Assembly: GCA_937127445.1 (NCBI GenBank)
Contig: CAKZLY010000020.1
Span: forward strand, 1-64,000
Length of the DNA stretch: 64,000 nucleotides
Direction of reading: 5' to 3'
Source: Eximiradius sp.
GTDB taxonomy: Bacteria; Bacteroidota; Ignavibacteria; Kapaibacteriales; UBA2268
Each line of letters begins with the position of its first letter. Position 1 is the stretch's first letter. The position numbers and the translations under genes are program-made. Below the pieces are notes generated by a model. The model ran no database searches and was not told where the DNA came from. It saw nothing but the letters and a program-made list of their open reading frames with translations. This document shows, in pieces, positions 54,371 to 63,404 of the stretch.

Positions 54371-55789
54371 TCACAATTTCATTATTTTGACAACATTTTC
54401 CGGAAGAGATGTTTTTTCTGATGTCCCCGTAACAAAAATAATCTTTTCACTCTTTTCGAAAATATTGTTTTCAACTAAGAAATTACAGATTGTTTTAACA
54501 ATATCGTCAGAATTATTGAGTTCTTCGAGCCAGAAAGAACGCACCCCCCAAATAAGAGCGAGCTTTCTCTGAGTGTCTTTAAGTTCAGTGAAAGCAATAA
54601 TTTCCTGGCGGGGTCTATATTTAGCAATATTGATAGAAGTGAAGCCGCTGGTAGTCATAGCGATAATGGCGGAGGCATTCACCTGAGAAGCAACCTCGCA
54701 TGAAGCCTTCGATAGTGCATCGGAAAAATTATGGCGTTCGTCGCTTGGGACAATACGCGGTTCGAGCATACGATGGAAATTTTTCTCAGTAGTGCGAATA
54801 ATTCTATCCATATAATTAACTGCTTCGCAAGGATAATTTCCCGTGCTGGTCTCACCGCTAAGCATAACGCAGTCTGTTCCGTCAATAACGGCGTTTGCTA
54901 CATCGCTAGCTTCGGCTCGGGTTGGTCGAGGATTAGTTATCATTGATTCAAGCATCTGAGTGGCAACTATTACAGGCTTGCCATAGTAATTACATTTTTT
55001 TATAATGTTTTTTTGTAGAACAGGTACTTCTTCGGCAGGTGTTTCAAGCCCTAAATCACCACGAGCAACCATTATTCCGTCGGATTCTTCGATAATTTCG
55101 TCGATTCGCTCGCAGGCTTCGTAGCGTTCAATTTTCGAGATAATTCCAACACTTTTTTTGAAGATTTTCATTGCAGTTTTCAGTTCGATTACATCTTTGG
55201 CAGAACGAACAAATGACAAAGCAACATAATCAACGCCTAACTCTAATCCAAATTTCAAGTCTTCAATATCTTTTTCCGATAGCGAAGGGGCGAAAGATTT
55301 TACACCCGGAGCAATAATTCCTTTGTTGTTCTTTAAGTTTCCGCCTTTTATTACTTCGGTAATAATGTCGTTGCCTATCACCTGTTTTACATTCAGAATT
55401 AAATAGCCATCATCGAGAAGAAGGGTGTCGCCTGCTGAAACTTCTTTAACAAGGTTTTTGTATGTGGTAGAAACGCGATGTTCGTCGCCTTCGTGCAAAT
55501 CGTCGGCAGTAATGACAAATTCGCTTCCCGGCGAAAGAAATACTATGCCATTACGCACGTTTCGAGTGCGAATTTTTGGACCCTGCAAATCCTGAATAAT
55601 GGCAATAGGTTTTCCGGTAATTTCTTCGGCACGACGAATATTTGCAAACATTTCCTGATGCTGCTCGTGGGTGCCGTGAGAAAAATTAAGTCGAGCAATA
55701 TCCATCCCATTTTGAATAAGCTCGATAAGTTTTTCAACATCTGCGGTAGCAGGGCCAATAGTACAGATGATTTTTGTTCTTCTTCTCAT
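54371..55789 (-). CDS. pyk: Pyruvate kinase
   Basis: 472 residues. Converts phosphoenolpyruvate and ADP to pyruvate and ATP, the last glycolytic step. Motifs: 'TKIICTIGPATADVEKLIELIQNGMDIARLNFSHG', 'ISKIERYEACERIDEIIEESDGIMVARGDLGLE', 'KPVIVATQMLESMI', 'TRAEASDVANAVIDGTDCVMLSGETSTGNYPCEAV'. Both the catalytic barrel and the C-terminal allosteric domain are present. It is 8 bases downstream of purM, in the same transcription unit. Confidence 0.97.
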   Translation of the reverse strand: MRRRTKIICTIGPATADVEKLIELIQNGMDIARLNFSHGTHEQHQEMFANIRRAEEITGKPIAIIQDLQGPKIRTRNVRNGIVFLSPGSEFVITADDLHEGDEHRVSTTYKNLVKEVSAGDTLLLDDGYLILNVKQVIGNDIITEVIKGGNLKNNKGIIAPGVKSFAPSLSEKDIEDLKFGLELGVDYVALSFVRSAKDVIELKTAMKIFKKSVGIISKIERYEACERIDEIIEESDGIMVARGDLGLETPAEEVPVLQKNIIKKCNYYGKPVIVATQMLESMITNPRPTRAEASDVANAVIDGTDCVMLSGETSTGNYPCEAVNYMDRIIRTTEKNFHRMLEPRIVPSDERHNFSDALSKASCEVASQVNASAIIAMTTSGFTSINIAKYRPRQEIIAFTELKDTQRKLALIWGVRSFWLEELNNSDDIVKTICNFLVENNIFEKSEKIIFVTGTSEKTSLPENVVKIMKL

Positions 55790-55797
55790 TAAGTTCT

Positions 55798-56787
55798 CTA
55801 TTTAATTCTACCAATAAAAACAGGTTTTTCGTTTTTCAGATTATCCATAATGCTATAAGCATTTTGTTCGGTTGTAATTAAAACCATACCGATACCTAAA
55901 TTGAATACTTGCCGCATTTCATCTTCTGGGACATTCCCAACTTTTTGAATTAGTTCAAAAATTGGTAGTCTCTGCCAGCTATCCCAAAAAATTTCTAATT
56001 CGAGAGGTTTGCGGACAACACGAGAAGTATTACCAACAATGCCACCGCCAGTAATATGAGAAATTCCGCTTAAAAGCCCTTTTTCAGCCATTGGATGGAC
56101 AAGGTGCAAATATGAGCGATGGATTTTGAGGAGTTCTTCACCCAAGGAACAACCTAATTCATCAATATAATCATCAACTTGATATTTAGAGAAAAGCACT
56201 TTGCGTGCAAGAGAATATCCATTAGTATGAAGTCCGTCAGATGGCAATCCAATCAAAACATCACCTGACTTAACGGCACTACCATTCAATATTTTCGATT
56301 TATCGACAACTCCAACAATGGTTCCGCTAACGTCGTACTCGCCATCAGCATAAATCGAAGGCATTTCAGCAGTTTCGCCACCAATTAGAGCAGTCGAATT
56401 TTCACGGCAAGCTTTGACAAATCCAGAAATTACTTGCTCGGCAACGTCTGGCTCAAGCCGACCGGTAGCGAAATAATCAAGGAAGAACAATGGCTTAGCT
56501 CCGCAGGAAAGGATATCATTTACGCAATGATTTACAAGGCACTGACCAACAGTATCGTGCTTGTTCGCAGCAAAAGCAACTTTCAACTTTGTTCCAACCC
56601 CGTCAGTGCTGGCAACAAGCACTGGCTCGGAATACCCGTCGAATTTTGCTTCGTAAAGTCCGCCGAAAAGTCCAATTTCAGAAAGAACTTTTTCATTGAA
56701 AGTTGTTTTTACAAGTGGTTTTATTCTACTGACTAATTCTTCGCCTGCTTCTATATTAACTCCTGAAGCTTTGTAAGTTTCGTTCAT
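55798..56787 (-). CDS. purM: Phosphoribosylformylglycinamidine cyclo-ligase
   Basis: 329 residues. AIR synthetase of de novo purine synthesis (ATP-dependent ring closure of FGAM). Motifs: 'YKASGVNIEAGEELVSRIKPLVK', 'LVASTDGVGTKLKVAF', 'NDILSCGAKPLFFLDYFATG', 'LIGGETAEMPSIY', 'LIGLPSDGLHTNGYSLAR' and 'ITGGGIVGNTSRV'. A GGGAG ribosome site lies before the ATG. It is divergent from mtnA. Confidence 0.97.
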   Translation of the reverse strand: MNETYKASGVNIEAGEELVSRIKPLVKTTFNEKVLSEIGLFGGLYEAKFDGYSEPVLVASTDGVGTKLKVAFAANKHDTVGQCLVNHCVNDILSCGAKPLFFLDYFATGRLEPDVAEQVISGFVKACRENSTALIGGETAEMPSIYADGEYDVSGTIVGVVDKSKILNGSAVKSGDVLIGLPSDGLHTNGYSLARKVLFSKYQVDDYIDELGCSLGEELLKIHRSYLHLVHPMAEKGLLSGISHITGGGIVGNTSRVVRKPLELEIFWDSWQRLPIFELIQKVGNVPEDEMRQVFNLGIGMVLITTEQNAYSIMDNLKNEKPVFIGRIK

Positions 56788-56900
56788 TTTTTCTCCCTAA
56801 TCAAAAAAGCAAAATTACGATTAAATACAATAAGTTAAAAATAAGAGTTGAACGTTTTTTGATAATTAACAATAATTTATTTGAAATTAATATAATTTGC

Positions 56901-57986
56901 ATGAAAATAAACGGTATTGATTATTGTTCGCTTTGGGAAGAAAACAGTAAAAAGCTTGCGATAAATGCGATTGATCAAAGATTATTGCCGTTCGAGTTAA
57001 AAATCGCTAAAATTACCACTTATCGAGAAATGATTTTAGCAATAAAAGACATGGCTATCCGCGGGGCACCTCTTATTGGAATAGCTGGTGCTTATGCAAT
57101 TGTGCTTGCAATACAAGAATTAATTCAAAATAAGCAAACATTAGATAGAATAATCGAAATTATTCCAGAAATTCGAATGGCACGTCCAACTGCTGTAAAT
57201 TTGATGTGGGCAGTTGATAGAGTTGTTTCGAAAATTGATTTTTCGCTTTCGATTGAGAAAAACTTCGAACGAGTGCTTTTGATGGCACGTCAAATTTATT
57301 ATGATGAAGTGAATTCCTGCAAACAGATTGCGAAATTTGGTTTTGAACTAATAGAGAATCTATATTCTAAATATCGTCGACCTATAAATATACTTACGCA
57401 CTGTAATGCGGGGTGGTTAGCAACAGTTGATTGGGGAACGGCACTTGCTCCAATTTACTACGCACACAGAGAAGGAATACCATTGCTCATTTGGGTTGAT
57501 GAAACTCGTCCACGAAATCAAGGATCGAAGCTTACATCATTTGAATTGCTGGGCGAAGGAATTCCCCACACAATTATTGCTGATAATACAGGTGGCTTGC
57601 TTATGCAGATGGGCAAGGTAGATGCCGTAATTGTTGGTGCCGATAGAGTTACAGGCGAAGGCGATGTTTGCAACAAGGTCGGAACTTATCTGAAAGCGTT
57701 AGCCGCAAAAGAACATAATGTTCCGTTCTGGGTAGCATTGCCAACAAGCACAATTGATTGGGAAATCCCAGATTTCAGAAAGATTCCCATAGAAGAGCGC
57801 TCTCCCGATGAGATAGACTTTCTCGAAGGCATTCATCAGGATAAAATTTGTAAAGTTAGAATTACTCCAATTGGTTCTAATTCGCTGAATTATGCATTTG
57901 ATATTACCCCGAACCAATTTGTTTCGAAGTATATAACCGAAAAAGGTGTGTTCGATAGCATTCAAGATTTAAGAAAAAGTACTTAG
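56901..57986 (+). CDS. mtnA: Methylthioribose-1-phosphate isomerase
   Basis: 361 residues. Methionine-salvage enzyme related to eIF2B. Catalytic region 'NILTHCNAGWLATVDWGTALAPIYYAHREG' (Cys) and 'VGADRVTGEGDVCNKVGTYLKALAAKEHNVPFWVALPTSTID' (Asp of GADR). Also 'IRGAPLIGIAGAYAIVLA' and 'VDETRPRNQGSKLTSFEL'. I chose ATG 56901 because homologues begin a few residues before 'EENSKKLAINAIDQRLLP'; the upstream in-frame ATG at 56859 adds 14 non-conserved residues. No other salvage gene is adjacent. Confidence 0.93.
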   Translation: MKINGIDYCSLWEENSKKLAINAIDQRLLPFELKIAKITTYREMILAIKDMAIRGAPLIGIAGAYAIVLAIQELIQNKQTLDRIIEIIPEIRMARPTAVNLMWAVDRVVSKIDFSLSIEKNFERVLLMARQIYYDEVNSCKQIAKFGFELIENLYSKYRRPINILTHCNAGWLATVDWGTALAPIYYAHREGIPLLIWVDETRPRNQGSKLTSFELLGEGIPHTIIADNTGGLLMQMGKVDAVIVGADRVTGEGDVCNKVGTYLKALAAKEHNVPFWVALPTSTIDWEIPDFRKIPIEERSPDEIDFLEGIHQDKICKVRITPIGSNSLNYAFDITPNQFVSKYITEKGVFDSIQDLRKST

Positions 57987-57995
57987 GCAAACAAA

Positions 57996-58019
57996 AATGG
58001 CGGGTTCTGACCCGCCATT
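57996..58019. terminator. Terminator between mtnA and the DUF1573 gene
   Basis: AATGGCGGGT pairs perfectly with ACCCGCCATT around a TCTG loop. The left flank (ACAAAA) gives a T-run on the minus strand, so it is strongest for the DUF1573 gene but can also end mtnA. Confidence 0.85.
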
Positions 58020-58054
58020 AATAATATAAGATTCAGAAAGACTAATTTATTCAA

Positions 58055-58759
58055 TTAATTTTTGTTCTGCTTTGGGTCAACTGCGCTACCCCAGCCATTA
58101 ATATCAATAGTTTTAGATTCTTCGTTGTCTGTTGTGATGGAGACACGAATTGAATTAACACCAATTTGAGTTGGGGTAAATTTTACTTCCAACGGGATTT
58201 CCGATTTTGGTTTTAATACATCATTTGCTTTTAGATTAATTTTTAATGATTCAGGGTTAGTTTTAATATCAAGAATTTTAATCGGAGCATCAGTGTTGTT
58301 TTTTAGCATAACTTTCGAAGTTGCTTCTTGCATATAATAGAGTTCGTTGAAAGGGATATATTGAGGGACAACGACAATCGGTCGGAATACATTTGCTTTG
58401 ATATAGTAGTAGAAAGATTTTTTCTCGGGGTCGGTCGATTCAATCATAATGCTTTTGACAACATTGTCGGAATAACCGGTAATATTTAAAGTGATGTCTA
58501 AATTAGCGGAGTCGCCGGGAGTAAGAATTTTTTTATCAAGCGGAGCAGTAGTGCAACCGCAGCCAGGCTTAACATTTAGAATATGTAGTTCTTCGTTCCC
58601 TTTGTTGTAGATTTTTACAGTAGCTTTAAGTGGGTTGTCGGATGATTTCACCTTTCCCCAATTGTATTCATTCGGTGGGTAAATCTCAAGTTTTGGTTGA
58701 GAATATGCAGCAACACTCAAACCGATGAGAGCCAAGAACAAACCCAATAATCTTTTCAT
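58055..58759 (-). CDS. Exported DUF1573 protein
   Basis: 234 residues with a signal peptide (MKRLLGLFLALIGLSVAAYS). Two immunoglobulin-like DUF1573 units: the first holds 'NKGNEELHILNVKPGCGCTTAPLDKKILTPGDSANLDITLN', the family hallmark CGC motif. The second repeats the fold at residues ~130-225 ('MLKNNTDAPIKILDIKTNPESL'). Function unknown; common as exported proteins in Bacteroidota. Confidence 0.88.
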   Translation of the reverse strand: MKRLLGLFLALIGLSVAAYSQPKLEIYPPNEYNWGKVKSSDNPLKATVKIYNKGNEELHILNVKPGCGCTTAPLDKKILTPGDSANLDITLNITGYSDNVVKSIMIESTDPEKKSFYYYIKANVFRPIVVVPQYIPFNELYYMQEATSKVMLKNNTDAPIKILDIKTNPESLKINLKANDVLKPKSEIPLEVKFTPTQIGVNSIRVSITTDNEESKTIDINGWGSAVDPKQNKN

Positions 58760-58826
58760 AGCAAACCTTTAAACAAAATTGATGAAACTAACAAGCAAAC
58801 TTAAAAAAAAAAATAATATTATCAAA

Positions 58827-59675
58827 TTATGGTTGATTTTTCAGCAACATAAAGGTATCACGAATTGCATAAGCCGAACCGACAACCCCGATGCCACCTT
58901 CGACACTACCAAGCAAAGGATTGACAGAATTTACTCCAACGTTTTGAAGATACCAGCGGACTAAATTCCAGTCTGCTGCCATAATAGCAACTTCGTGCTT
59001 GCCAAACCATTTGAAAGCCGACCACACAACACGAGTTTTTGTAGCAGGGATCAATCCTGAAACTGATTGTTCTTTATATCTATTTTCATTAATGAAAGGA
59101 TTATATACTCTTCTATTTTTTTCATTAGTTGGTGAATCAAGATATTTACCATATTCAAGTGTATCTAAACAGGTTTCGGCAATAATATAATAATCGAAAC
59201 CGGGAGCGCGTGTCCAAGAAATTGAATCACTTTGAGGCAAATTAATAGTATCCTTTGGGTATTGAATAATCTTATTAATACGGGTTTGCCAGGAAATTTC
59301 CGTTGGAGTAGTAGTTTTACCACTCAGAATTGTCCCATCGGGGAGTTTAACTTCAATTGAGTATTCAGTGTTTGGTTTCACTTTATAATTAACATCGGGG
59401 TAGTAATAGCCGGGCTTTAAAGTATCGTAATTGAACAAAAGTGGGAAAACTTGACCATCGCCTTTGACAAGAACTTCTGCATTTTTGATAAAAGCTTGAT
59501 AATGATTATATTTTGTCGATATTGGCTGAGTTTTCAATACAGCAATGTTTTGGATTGGTTCGCCGACAAGCAATATGGCTTCTAAAACGTTTTCAGGTTT
59601 GTAGTCAGTTGGGACATCATCACCACAAGCAGCAAGAAACACCAACGAAATCAATATATATTTGAGCAGTTTCAT
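58827..59675 (-). CDS. DUF4249 outer-membrane lipoprotein
   Basis: 282 residues. Signal peptide with lipobox 'LVFLAAC' (Cys17). The mature part starts with 'NVLEAILLVGEPIQNIAVLKTQPIS', continues with a beta-rich region 'AEVLVKGDGQVFPLLF...YSIEVKLPDGTILSGKTTTPTEI', and so matches DUF4249, a partner of TonB receptors in Bacteroidota. It lies 8 bases after the TonB-receptor stop, so the two act together, perhaps as a lid or accessory lipoprotein. The imported substrate is unknown. Confidence 0.82.
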   Translation of the reverse strand: MKLLKYILISLVFLAACGDDVPTDYKPENVLEAILLVGEPIQNIAVLKTQPISTKYNHYQAFIKNAEVLVKGDGQVFPLLFNYDTLKPGYYYPDVNYKVKPNTEYSIEVKLPDGTILSGKTTTPTEISWQTRINKIIQYPKDTINLPQSDSISWTRAPGFDYYIIAETCLDTLEYGKYLDSPTNEKNRRVYNPFINENRYKEQSVSGLIPATKTRVVWSAFKWFGKHEVAIMAADWNLVRWYLQNVGVNSVNPLLGSVEGGIGVVGSAYAIRDTFMLLKNQP

Positions 59676-59683
59676 TTTTCCTC

Positions 59684-61954
59684 CTAAAATTTAATTTCAT
59701 AAGAAATAGTTGGTAAAATCGGGATTAAACGCACATCTTCGACTTTTGTTTCTTCTTCTTGCAGATTATAATATCTGAACCAGATATCGCGTCGATTATA
59801 AACGTTGTAGATATCAAAAATAAGTTTGGAATCAAGACCAAATGATTTAAAAGAATAAGTAGCATTGAGATTAAGCTGATGAGATGGCGGAAGTCGCAAC
59901 CCATATCTTTGAGATGGGACGATTTTGCCACGACCATAGGTTTGAGTAGGCAGATAGGATTGAAATCTTGAAGTTGCACCAGTATAGGATTGCCCAGATT
60001 GGAAAGTAAAAGTAGCACCAATATCCCATTTTTCTGATAAATTATATTGCAAGACAACTTTAAAATCGTGCAATCGATCATATTTAGGTCTGAATTCTCG
60101 CCCATAATTGATACTATCGAATTTGGCACGAATATACCCTAAAGCATAACCAGCCCATCCGGTGAGCCTACCAACTCGCTTTTGCAAAAATACTTCGAAG
60201 CCATAAGAATAAGCATTTCCAATATAAAATACATCTCGAACATTAGAACCTTGAAGAGCATTTTGATTAAGTTCGCTAACATTTCTGTATTGTTTGTAGT
60301 ATATATCAAAGTTCAAATCATAATCATGGAATGGCTTTGTTTCGACACTAAAAATGTAATGAGTAGCACGACTTGCGGGAACCGTGGAATCAGTAGGTAA
60401 CCAGGTATCGAAGAATGAGAAATCAGGTTGAGTAGCAAGACGAAGATTTTGGCTGAATACTCCCCAGGCAGCTTTCAAAGAAATTTTATCGGTCAAACTG
60501 TATCGTAAAGCTAAACGTGGATCAATCAAAATTATGTTTCTCATCTCCCAATAATTAGCTCTTAATCCGGCTTGAACAGCAAATAATTCAATCGGAGAAT
60601 AGCTAATTTGAGCATATGCCGAATAATTATAGTCCTTTACTTTTAAGTTTGTGGTTCCGGCAGAGGAACCTACCTGAGTACTATCGGTTTCGCCAGTGAA
60701 ATTTTGCAAGAACTGAAAATTGTAATTGTTTATTTCTAAACCGAAATTATGAGTAATTTTTTCATTAGTAAACCATTCGAAATTAAGTTTTGCAGAATAA
60801 TCAGTAATTGAATTTTCAATCAAAAATTCGTATCCTGTCTGATCACCACTAAAATTATTGAAATAATGGCTTGCACTAAGGTTTAAATTAGCAAAAAGAG
60901 AATTAGAAAATATATGTGTCCAATTTAGAGAAGCAAGCCTATTACCAATAGACAAATCCATTCCTATCCCGAAAGTGTTAACATCAAGGTTATCTTTACT
61001 CATAAATCCACTTAAAGATAATTTATCATTGTTTCCGATATCTTGCGTAACTTTTGCATTAACATCGTAGAAATTGAAATCTGGGATTGGTTGTTCAGGA
61101 TCATTGTCGATGAAACTTTTGACGACTTCGAAGTAAGTGCGGCGCCCACCAATGAACCAGGAACCTTGTCCAAGAGGACCTTCCAAAGTAGCACGCGATG
61201 AAATTGCGCCAATAGATGCTAATCCTTGAGTTTGGCTTCTATCACCATCTTTTTGCGTAATATTGAGAACCGCTGAAAGCCGTCCACCGTATTGCGATTC
61301 AAAACCGCCCTTTATCAATTCAACATCTTTGATAGCATCAGTATTAAAAGTTGAAATAAATCCAAACAAATGAGTAGGATTATATACTGTAGAACCATCA
61401 AGAAGAACTAAATTTTGGTCTGGCGAACCACCACGAACAAATAAACCACTTGAAATTTGTGATGAAGTAAGCACGCCCGGCAAATATTGCAAAGAGCGGA
61501 AAACATCTGATTCACCGCCTATACGAATTTCCTTAATTGTTTCCACTGGAACGTTTACTTTGCTAATCATTACTTGCTTTTGTTCGATTTCTCGTTCGGC
61601 TTCGACAATTACGTCTTCCTTTCTAACGGCAGTTTGTTTCAACGAAATATCAAGGCGAAGTTCCTCATTTGCTTTTAAAGTAATTTTTTTCTCAAAGCGT
61701 TCATATCCCAAAAATGACACTACAAGGGTATAGTTGCCCGGAGTAATGCTTGATATACTGTAGAATCCGTTTTTGTTTGTTCTTGTTCCAAGCTTTGTGT
61801 CTTTGAGCATAACAGTTGCAGAGATAAGCGTTTCCTTGCTTTTTTCATCGCGAACAAAACCAGCGACAGAGGATGTATTCGGAGCATTTAAATTCGCGCT
61901 GAGATTAAAGAAAATAAACACGCTAAACAAACAGATAAAAATGATAAGTTTCAT
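59684..61954 (-). CDS. TonB-dependent outer-membrane receptor
   Basis: 756 residues. Signal peptide, then a carboxypeptidase-regulatory-like domain (about 30-110: 'SVAGFVRDEKSKETLISATVMLKDTKLGTRTNKNGFYSI'). Next is a plug domain ('GGESDVFRSLQYLPGVLTSSQISSGLFVRGGSPDQNLVLLDGSTVYNP') and a 22-strand-type barrel ending in Phe (ISYEIKF). It should import a large or scarce solute energised by TonB. It is the first gene of an operon with the DUF4249 lipoprotein; a SusD-like protein is absent, so this is not a classical SusCD pair. Confidence 0.93.
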   Translation of the reverse strand: MKLIIFICLFSVFIFFNLSANLNAPNTSSVAGFVRDEKSKETLISATVMLKDTKLGTRTNKNGFYSISSITPGNYTLVVSFLGYERFEKKITLKANEELRLDISLKQTAVRKEDVIVEAEREIEQKQVMISKVNVPVETIKEIRIGGESDVFRSLQYLPGVLTSSQISSGLFVRGGSPDQNLVLLDGSTVYNPTHLFGFISTFNTDAIKDVELIKGGFESQYGGRLSAVLNITQKDGDRSQTQGLASIGAISSRATLEGPLGQGSWFIGGRRTYFEVVKSFIDNDPEQPIPDFNFYDVNAKVTQDIGNNDKLSLSGFMSKDNLDVNTFGIGMDLSIGNRLASLNWTHIFSNSLFANLNLSASHYFNNFSGDQTGYEFLIENSITDYSAKLNFEWFTNEKITHNFGLEINNYNFQFLQNFTGETDSTQVGSSAGTTNLKVKDYNYSAYAQISYSPIELFAVQAGLRANYWEMRNIILIDPRLALRYSLTDKISLKAAWGVFSQNLRLATQPDFSFFDTWLPTDSTVPASRATHYIFSVETKPFHDYDLNFDIYYKQYRNVSELNQNALQGSNVRDVFYIGNAYSYGFEVFLQKRVGRLTGWAGYALGYIRAKFDSINYGREFRPKYDRLHDFKVVLQYNLSEKWDIGATFTFQSGQSYTGATSRFQSYLPTQTYGRGKIVPSQRYGLRLPPSHQLNLNATYSFKSFGLDSKLIFDIYNVYNRRDIWFRYYNLQEEETKVEDVRLIPILPTISYEIKF

Positions 61955-62119
61955 AATTCCTTTAAGTTATTGAATAACCACAGAACAAAAAACGTAAAAA
62001 ATACTTAATAGTTTCAAAAAATTTTACAGCATACAATAATTAACGTATTTAACAGTGTATTATTAATTTCTAATTAACAATTATAGATTTGGATTGAGTA
62101 TATAAATTTTGGTGAGAGT

Positions 62120-62914
62120 ATGAAAAAATATCTGTTTATGCTATTAGTTGTTTTTTCTGTAAATAATCTGTTTGCAATTGAACCATTGCTGTTTAAGCCA
62201 CTTGTAGGGAACACATTTGAGCCGCGGGTTGGAACCATATACAATATAGATGATGAAAAATTGCGTCTCGACATAGGCACTTCGATTGATTTAAGTACAC
62301 TGCATAAATCTGATTCATCAGAAGTAAGATTAGGTGGTGATTTTTTCACATATACACGATTGCGTTCAGTTGGGCATTTTAAATTTCCGGTAGAGGCAAG
62401 CGATTACTTTTTTGGAGCAAATATTTCAGGAAAGACCTATTTAATGGAGCAACCATTTGAATGGCGTGTGAGGCTAGCCCATATATCAGCGCATTTGGTA
62501 GATGGCTATGCAAGCGACAGTGTTTTTCTGCAACGCCCGTTCAGTTATAGTCGTGAATTTGTCGAGGCGATTGGTGCAGTGCGTTATAAAAATGTAAGAT
62601 TTTATGGCGGTACAACTTTTATTTTTTCAACGCTACCGAAGAATCTGGGTAAATGGGTGCCGCAATTTGGGTTTGATGGAGAGTATAAATTCTGGCGGAA
62701 TCTATATTTATCTTATGGTTACGACTATAAAATTAGCAGAATAAAGAAAATCTCAAAACTCAATGCCACAGGTCAGTTAGGTGTAATATTTAAATCTACA
62801 ATGAAAACAGGGATCGGGTTTTATCTGTACAATCACAATGGCTGGAACGAACACGGAATGTTTTATGATAAAAAATTAAATTATACAGGCATAGGATTTC
62901 AATTAATATTTTGA
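62120..62914 (+). CDS. DUF1207-family exported protein
   Basis: 264 residues with signal peptide (MKKYLFMLLVVFSVNNLFA). 'EPLLFKPLVGNTFEPRVGTIYNIDDEKLRLDIGTSIDL' and 'EWRVRLAHISAHLVDGYA' fit DUF1207, a family of predicted outer-membrane barrels; the chain ends 'GFQLIF' with a terminal Phe. Function unknown. Divergent from the TonB receptor, with a 165-base gap between them. A GGTGAG-type ribosome site precedes the ATG. Confidence 0.75.
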   Translation: MKKYLFMLLVVFSVNNLFAIEPLLFKPLVGNTFEPRVGTIYNIDDEKLRLDIGTSIDLSTLHKSDSSEVRLGGDFFTYTRLRSVGHFKFPVEASDYFFGANISGKTYLMEQPFEWRVRLAHISAHLVDGYASDSVFLQRPFSYSREFVEAIGAVRYKNVRFYGGTTFIFSTLPKNLGKWVPQFGFDGEYKFWRNLYLSYGYDYKISRIKKISKLNATGQLGVIFKSTMKTGIGFYLYNHNGWNEHGMFYDKKLNYTGIGFQLIF

Positions 62915-62982
62915 AATTACAAAAAAATTTCGTTGATTTGAAAATTGTGTTTTTATTATCTTTTTAGAATAAGGTTAGATAT

Positions 62983-63399
62983 ATGGCAAGAAGTGTTAAC
63001 CGTGCCACATTAGTTGGCAATATTGGGCAAGACCCAGAATTACGCTCCACTCCTGGTGGAAGGAACGTATGCAGTTTCCGTATGGCAACATCCGAAGCTT
63101 ATAAGGACAGCAACGGAGAATGGAAAGAAATCACCGATTGGCATACTGTTGTGTGTTGGGATAATTTGGCAGTGCAGGTTGCTGAGAACTTCCGCAAAGG
63201 CACAAAAGTATATGTCGAAGGGAAAATTAAGCACCGCAGCTACGAAGGCAAAGACGGTGTTACTCGCCACGTAACAGAAGTTATTGCTAACACCGTTATT
63301 TCTCTTGGTAGTCGTAAAACTAACGATAATCAGGAAAAAGAAACCTACGACGAACCTGAGTTCGACGAAGGCACACCTGACGATGACGTGCCATTTTAG
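62983..63399 (+). CDS. ssb: Single-stranded DNA-binding protein
   Basis: 138 residues. OB-fold domain: 'RATLVGNIGQDPELRSTPGGRNVCSFRMATSEAY', 'EWKEITDWHTVVCWDNLAVQVAENFRKGTKVYVEGKI'. It is followed by a short acidic linker and the conserved C-terminal tip 'DDDVPF' that binds replication and repair partners. The linker is short compared with E. coli SSB, as usual outside Proteobacteria. Confidence 0.96.
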   Translation: MARSVNRATLVGNIGQDPELRSTPGGRNVCSFRMATSEAYKDSNGEWKEITDWHTVVCWDNLAVQVAENFRKGTKVYVEGKIKHRSYEGKDGVTRHVTEVIANTVISLGSRKTNDNQEKETYDEPEFDEGTPDDDVPF

Positions 63400-63404
63400 G
63401 TTCA

